From: Streptomyces paradoxus
Lineage (GTDB): Bacteria > Actinomycetota > Actinomycetes > Streptomycetales > Streptomycetaceae
Length of the DNA stretch: 64,000 nucleotides
Assembly: GCF_014202475.1 (NCBI RefSeq)
Contig: NZ_JACHGV010000006.1
Span: forward strand, 62,001 to 126,000
Direction: 5' to 3'
Shown here: in pieces, positions 62,150 to 64,000 of the stretch
Numbering within the stretch: position 1 is the first letter of the stretch
How the letters are laid out: the number at the start of each line of letters is the position of its first letter
Notes under the pieces: model-generated
Seen by the model: only the letters and a program-made list of their open reading frames with translations
The model's database searches: none
Told to the model about the DNA's origin: nothing
Position numbers and translations under genes: made by a program

Positions 62150-62614
62150 TCAGATGACCACTTCGACGCCTTCGCCGGGTGCTTTACCTGACACCCGTTC
62201 GGATTCGAGGGCCTGTTGCAGGATGATCACGGCCGCTGCCTGGTCGATGACGGACCGGCCCTTCTTGGATTTCACGCCCGAGGCGCGCAGTCCCTGGCTG
62301 GCCGTCACCGTCGTCATGCGTTCGTCGACGAGTCTCACCGGAACCGGTGAGATCATGCGGGCCAGTTCCTGGGTGAAGCCCCGGACCTTGACCGCCGCCG
62401 GGCCCTCCCCGCCCTTGAGCGAACGCGGGAGACCGACCACGACCTCCAGCGGCTCGTACTCCTCGACGAGTTGCTTCAACCGTCGCTGAGCTGCGGGGAC
62501 ATCACGCCCCGGGACCGTCTCCACCGGGGTGGCGAGGATCCCGTCGGGGTCGCACGAGGCGACCCCGATGCGGGCGTCCCCGACGTCGATCGCGAGTCGA
62601 CGTCCTCTGCGCAT
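62150..62614 (-). CDS. ruvX: Putative Holliday-junction resolvase / pre-16S rRNA nuclease RuvX (YqgF)
   Basis: The 154-residue RNase-H-like protein has LAIDVGDARIGVASCDPDG with the first catalytic Asp, VVGLPRSLKGGEGPAA, LVDERMTTVTA, and VIDQAAAVIILQ with the last Asp. E. coli YqgF processes the 5' end of 16S rRNA; a Holliday-junction role is less certain. It follows alaS by 17 bases and precedes mltG by 121 bases, the same order as in mycobacteria. Confidence 0.93.
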   Translation of the reverse strand: MRRGRRLAIDVGDARIGVASCDPDGILATPVETVPGRDVPAAQRRLKQLVEEYEPLEVVVGLPRSLKGGEGPAAVKVRGFTQELARMISPVPVRLVDERMTTVTASQGLRASGVKSKKGRSVIDQAAAVIILQQALESERVSGKAPGEGVEVVI

Positions 62615-62631
62615 GCTGTCCGACCCGTCTC

Positions 62632-64000
62632 TTACTTGGCCGTCTCGGTGACCAGACGCTCCACGGCGTCCACGGCGTCACCGATGGCGGCCGGGTTCTG
62701 GCCACCGCCCTGGGCGACGTCCGGCTTGCCGCCACCGCCGCCACCGAGGGTCTTGGCGGCCGTACGGACCAGTTCGCCGGCCTTCAGGCCGCGCTCGCGG
62801 GCGGCCTCGTTGGTGGCGATGACCGTCAGCGGCTTGCCGTTCGCCACCGTGAACAGGGCGACGACGGCGGCCCGCCCGCCCTGGATGCGTCCGCGCACGT
62901 CGAGGACCAGCTTGCGCAGGTCGTCGGCGGTCGTGCCGTCGGGAACCTGACCGGTCACGACAGCAACGCCACGGATGTCCTTGGCGGACTCGGCGAGACC
63001 GGCGGCGGCCTGGAGGACCTTCTCGGCGCGGAACTTCTCGATCTCCTTCTCGGCGTCCTTCAGCTTGCCAAGCATGGCGGAGACCTTCTCCGGGAGCTCC
63101 TCCGGACGGCCCTTGATCAGCTCCTGGAGCTGGGCGACGACCGTGTGCTCGCGGGCGAGGAAGTTGTAGGCGTCCACGCCGACGAGGGCCTCGATCCGGC
63201 GCACACCGGAGCCGATGGAGGATTCGCCGAGCAGCTTGACCAGACCGAGCTGGGCGGTGTTGTGCACGTGGGTGCCGCCGCACAGCTCCTTGGAGAAGTC
63301 GCCGATGGTGACCACGCGGACGCGCTCGCCGTACTTCTCGCCGAACTCGGCGATGGCGCCCTGCTTCTTGGCCTCGTCGATGCCCATGACGTCGGCGCGG
63401 ACGTCGAGGTCGCGGGCGAGCACCTCGTTGATCTTCTGCTCGACGTCGGTCATCACGGCCGTCGGTACGGCGGACGGGGAGCCGAAGTCGAAGCGGAAGC
63501 GGCCGGGCTGGTTCTCGGATCCGGCCTGGGCGGCCGTGGGGCCGAGGGCGTCGCGCAGGGCCTGGTGGGTCAGGTGGGTGGCCGAGTGGGCGCGGGCGAT
63601 GGCCTTGCGGCGGCGGTCGTCGATCGAGGCGTGGGCCTTGGCGCCGACGGTGACCTCGCCGACCTGGACGACGCCCTTGTGGACGTAGACGCCCGGGACC
63701 GGCTTCTGGCAGTCGCGGATCTCGATGACGGCACCGGTGTCGACCTTGATGCGGCCGGTGTCGCCGATCTGACCGCCGCCCTCGGCGTAGAAGGGGGTGC
63801 GGTCGAGGACGATCTCGACCTCGTCGCCCTCGGTGGCGGCCGGGGAGGAGGCGCCGTCGACGAGGATGCCGACGATCGTGGACTCGCTCTCGGTGTCGGT
63901 GTAGCCGATGAAGTCGGTGGCACCGGCCTGGTCGGCGATCTCGCGGTAGGCGCCGGCGCCGGCGTGCCCGGTCTTCTTGGCCTGGGCGTCGGCCTTGGCG
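62632..64000 (-). CDS. alaS: Alanyl-tRNA synthetase, C-terminal half
   Basis: This is a partial gene: the frame is open past base 64000, so the catalytic N-terminal part is outside. The visible part has the editing domain with the zinc motif AHSATHLTH (near 63570-63600) and CGGTHVHNTAQLG, RFDFGSP...VMTDVEQKINEVL, a coiled-coil region (about 63000-63120), and the C-Ala oligomerisation domain ending in GGGGGGKPDVAQGGGQNPAAIGDAV. AlaS charges tRNA-Ala and removes mischarged serine. It is the first gene in the window of the run alaS-ruvX-mltG-aroE. No internal stop was found up to the edge. Confidence 0.95.
   Translation of the reverse strand, partial: AKADAQAKKTGHAGAGAYREIADQAGATDFIGYTDTESESTIVGILVDGASSPAATEGDEVEIVLDRTPFYAEGGGQIGDTGRIKVDTGAVIEIRDCQKPVPGVYVHKGVVQVGEVTVGAKAHASIDDRRRKAIARAHSATHLTHQALRDALGPTAAQAGSENQPGRFRFDFGSPSAVPTAVMTDVEQKINEVLARDLDVRADVMGIDEAKKQGAIAEFGEKYGERVRVVTIGDFSKELCGGTHVHNTAQLGLVKLLGESSIGSGVRRIEALVGVDAYNFLAREHTVVAQLQELIKGRPEELPEKVSAMLGKLKDAEKEIEKFRAEKVLQAAAGLAESAKDIRGVAVVTGQVPDGTTADDLRKLVLDVRGRIQGGRAAVVALFTVANGKPLTVIATNEAARERGLKAGELVRTAAKTLGGGGGGKPDVAQGGGQNPAAIGDAVDAVERLVTETAK

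Overview
The window is a stretch of a Streptomyces (or very close actinomycete) chromosome. Evidence: very high GC with strong third-position GC bias, many GTG starts, Streptomyces-type regulators (BldD, sIHF, an ECF41 sigma factor, a ROK repressor), an FMN riboswitch ahead of a ribE-ribM-ribBA-ribH operon, and almost no TTA codons. As I recall, the gene order follows the S. coelicolor core around SCO1430s-SCO1501, and the two house-keeping halves match Mycobacterium tuberculosis blocks near Rv1379-Rv1412 and Rv2533c-Rv2555c. No alignment was run. I see no tRNA or rRNA gene, CRISPR array, transposase or prophage.

Layout. (1) 1-5.5 kb: end of a uridine-kinase-like gene, an orphan EccA-type TPR/AAA+ ATPase with one TTA codon, and a pair of CBS-domain membrane proteins. 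(2) 5.5-10.5 kb, minus strand: an FMN-riboswitch-controlled riboflavin operon followed closely by hisE, hisG and a PH-domain membrane protein. (3) 10.7-25.6 kb, the accessory part: ECF41 sigma factor with its epimerase target, ROK regulator divergent from an MFS exporter, uracil/xanthine permease, GH6 glycosidase, a flavin amino-acid monooxygenase with a nitrilase-type amidase, and a cationic amino-acid permease with an Lrp/AsnC regulator. (4) 25.7-41.6 kb: CBS-containing GMP reductase (GuaB1), barstar-like protein, SorC regulator, rpe, MMPL transporter, rsmB, fmt, priA, metK, coaBC, rpoZ, gmk, sihF. (5) 41.8-51.8 kb: the complete pyrimidine operon pyrR-pyrB-pyrC-orf-carA-carB-pyrD-pyrF, with a PyrR-type RNA hairpin beside the pyrR Shine-Dalgarno. 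(6) 52.1 kb: bldD, diverging from pyrR, with a BldD-type operator on its promoter. (7) 52.8-64 kb, minus strand: alaS (partial)-ruvX-mltG-aroE-orf-aroC-aroK-aroB-P-loop kinase-M24 protein-efp-nusB, linking the shikimate pathway with translation and cell-wall functions.

How the genes work together. Most are core supply lines: flavin, histidine, UMP, purine salvage, SAM, CoA and chorismate. The most interesting accessory unit is the oxidase/amidase/permease/Lrp set. It looks like a regulated route that imports a basic amino acid (probably arginine), oxidatively decarboxylates it to an amide, and hydrolyses the amide. Both operon promoters carry arrays of TTGCG half-sites spaced about two and three helical turns apart, which argues for one shared regulator. 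Other points worth a second look are the degenerate ROK, PriA and M24 proteins, the PyrR hairpin, a tandem repeat with a minicistron before pyrD, and a dre-like site in the ECF41 promoter.
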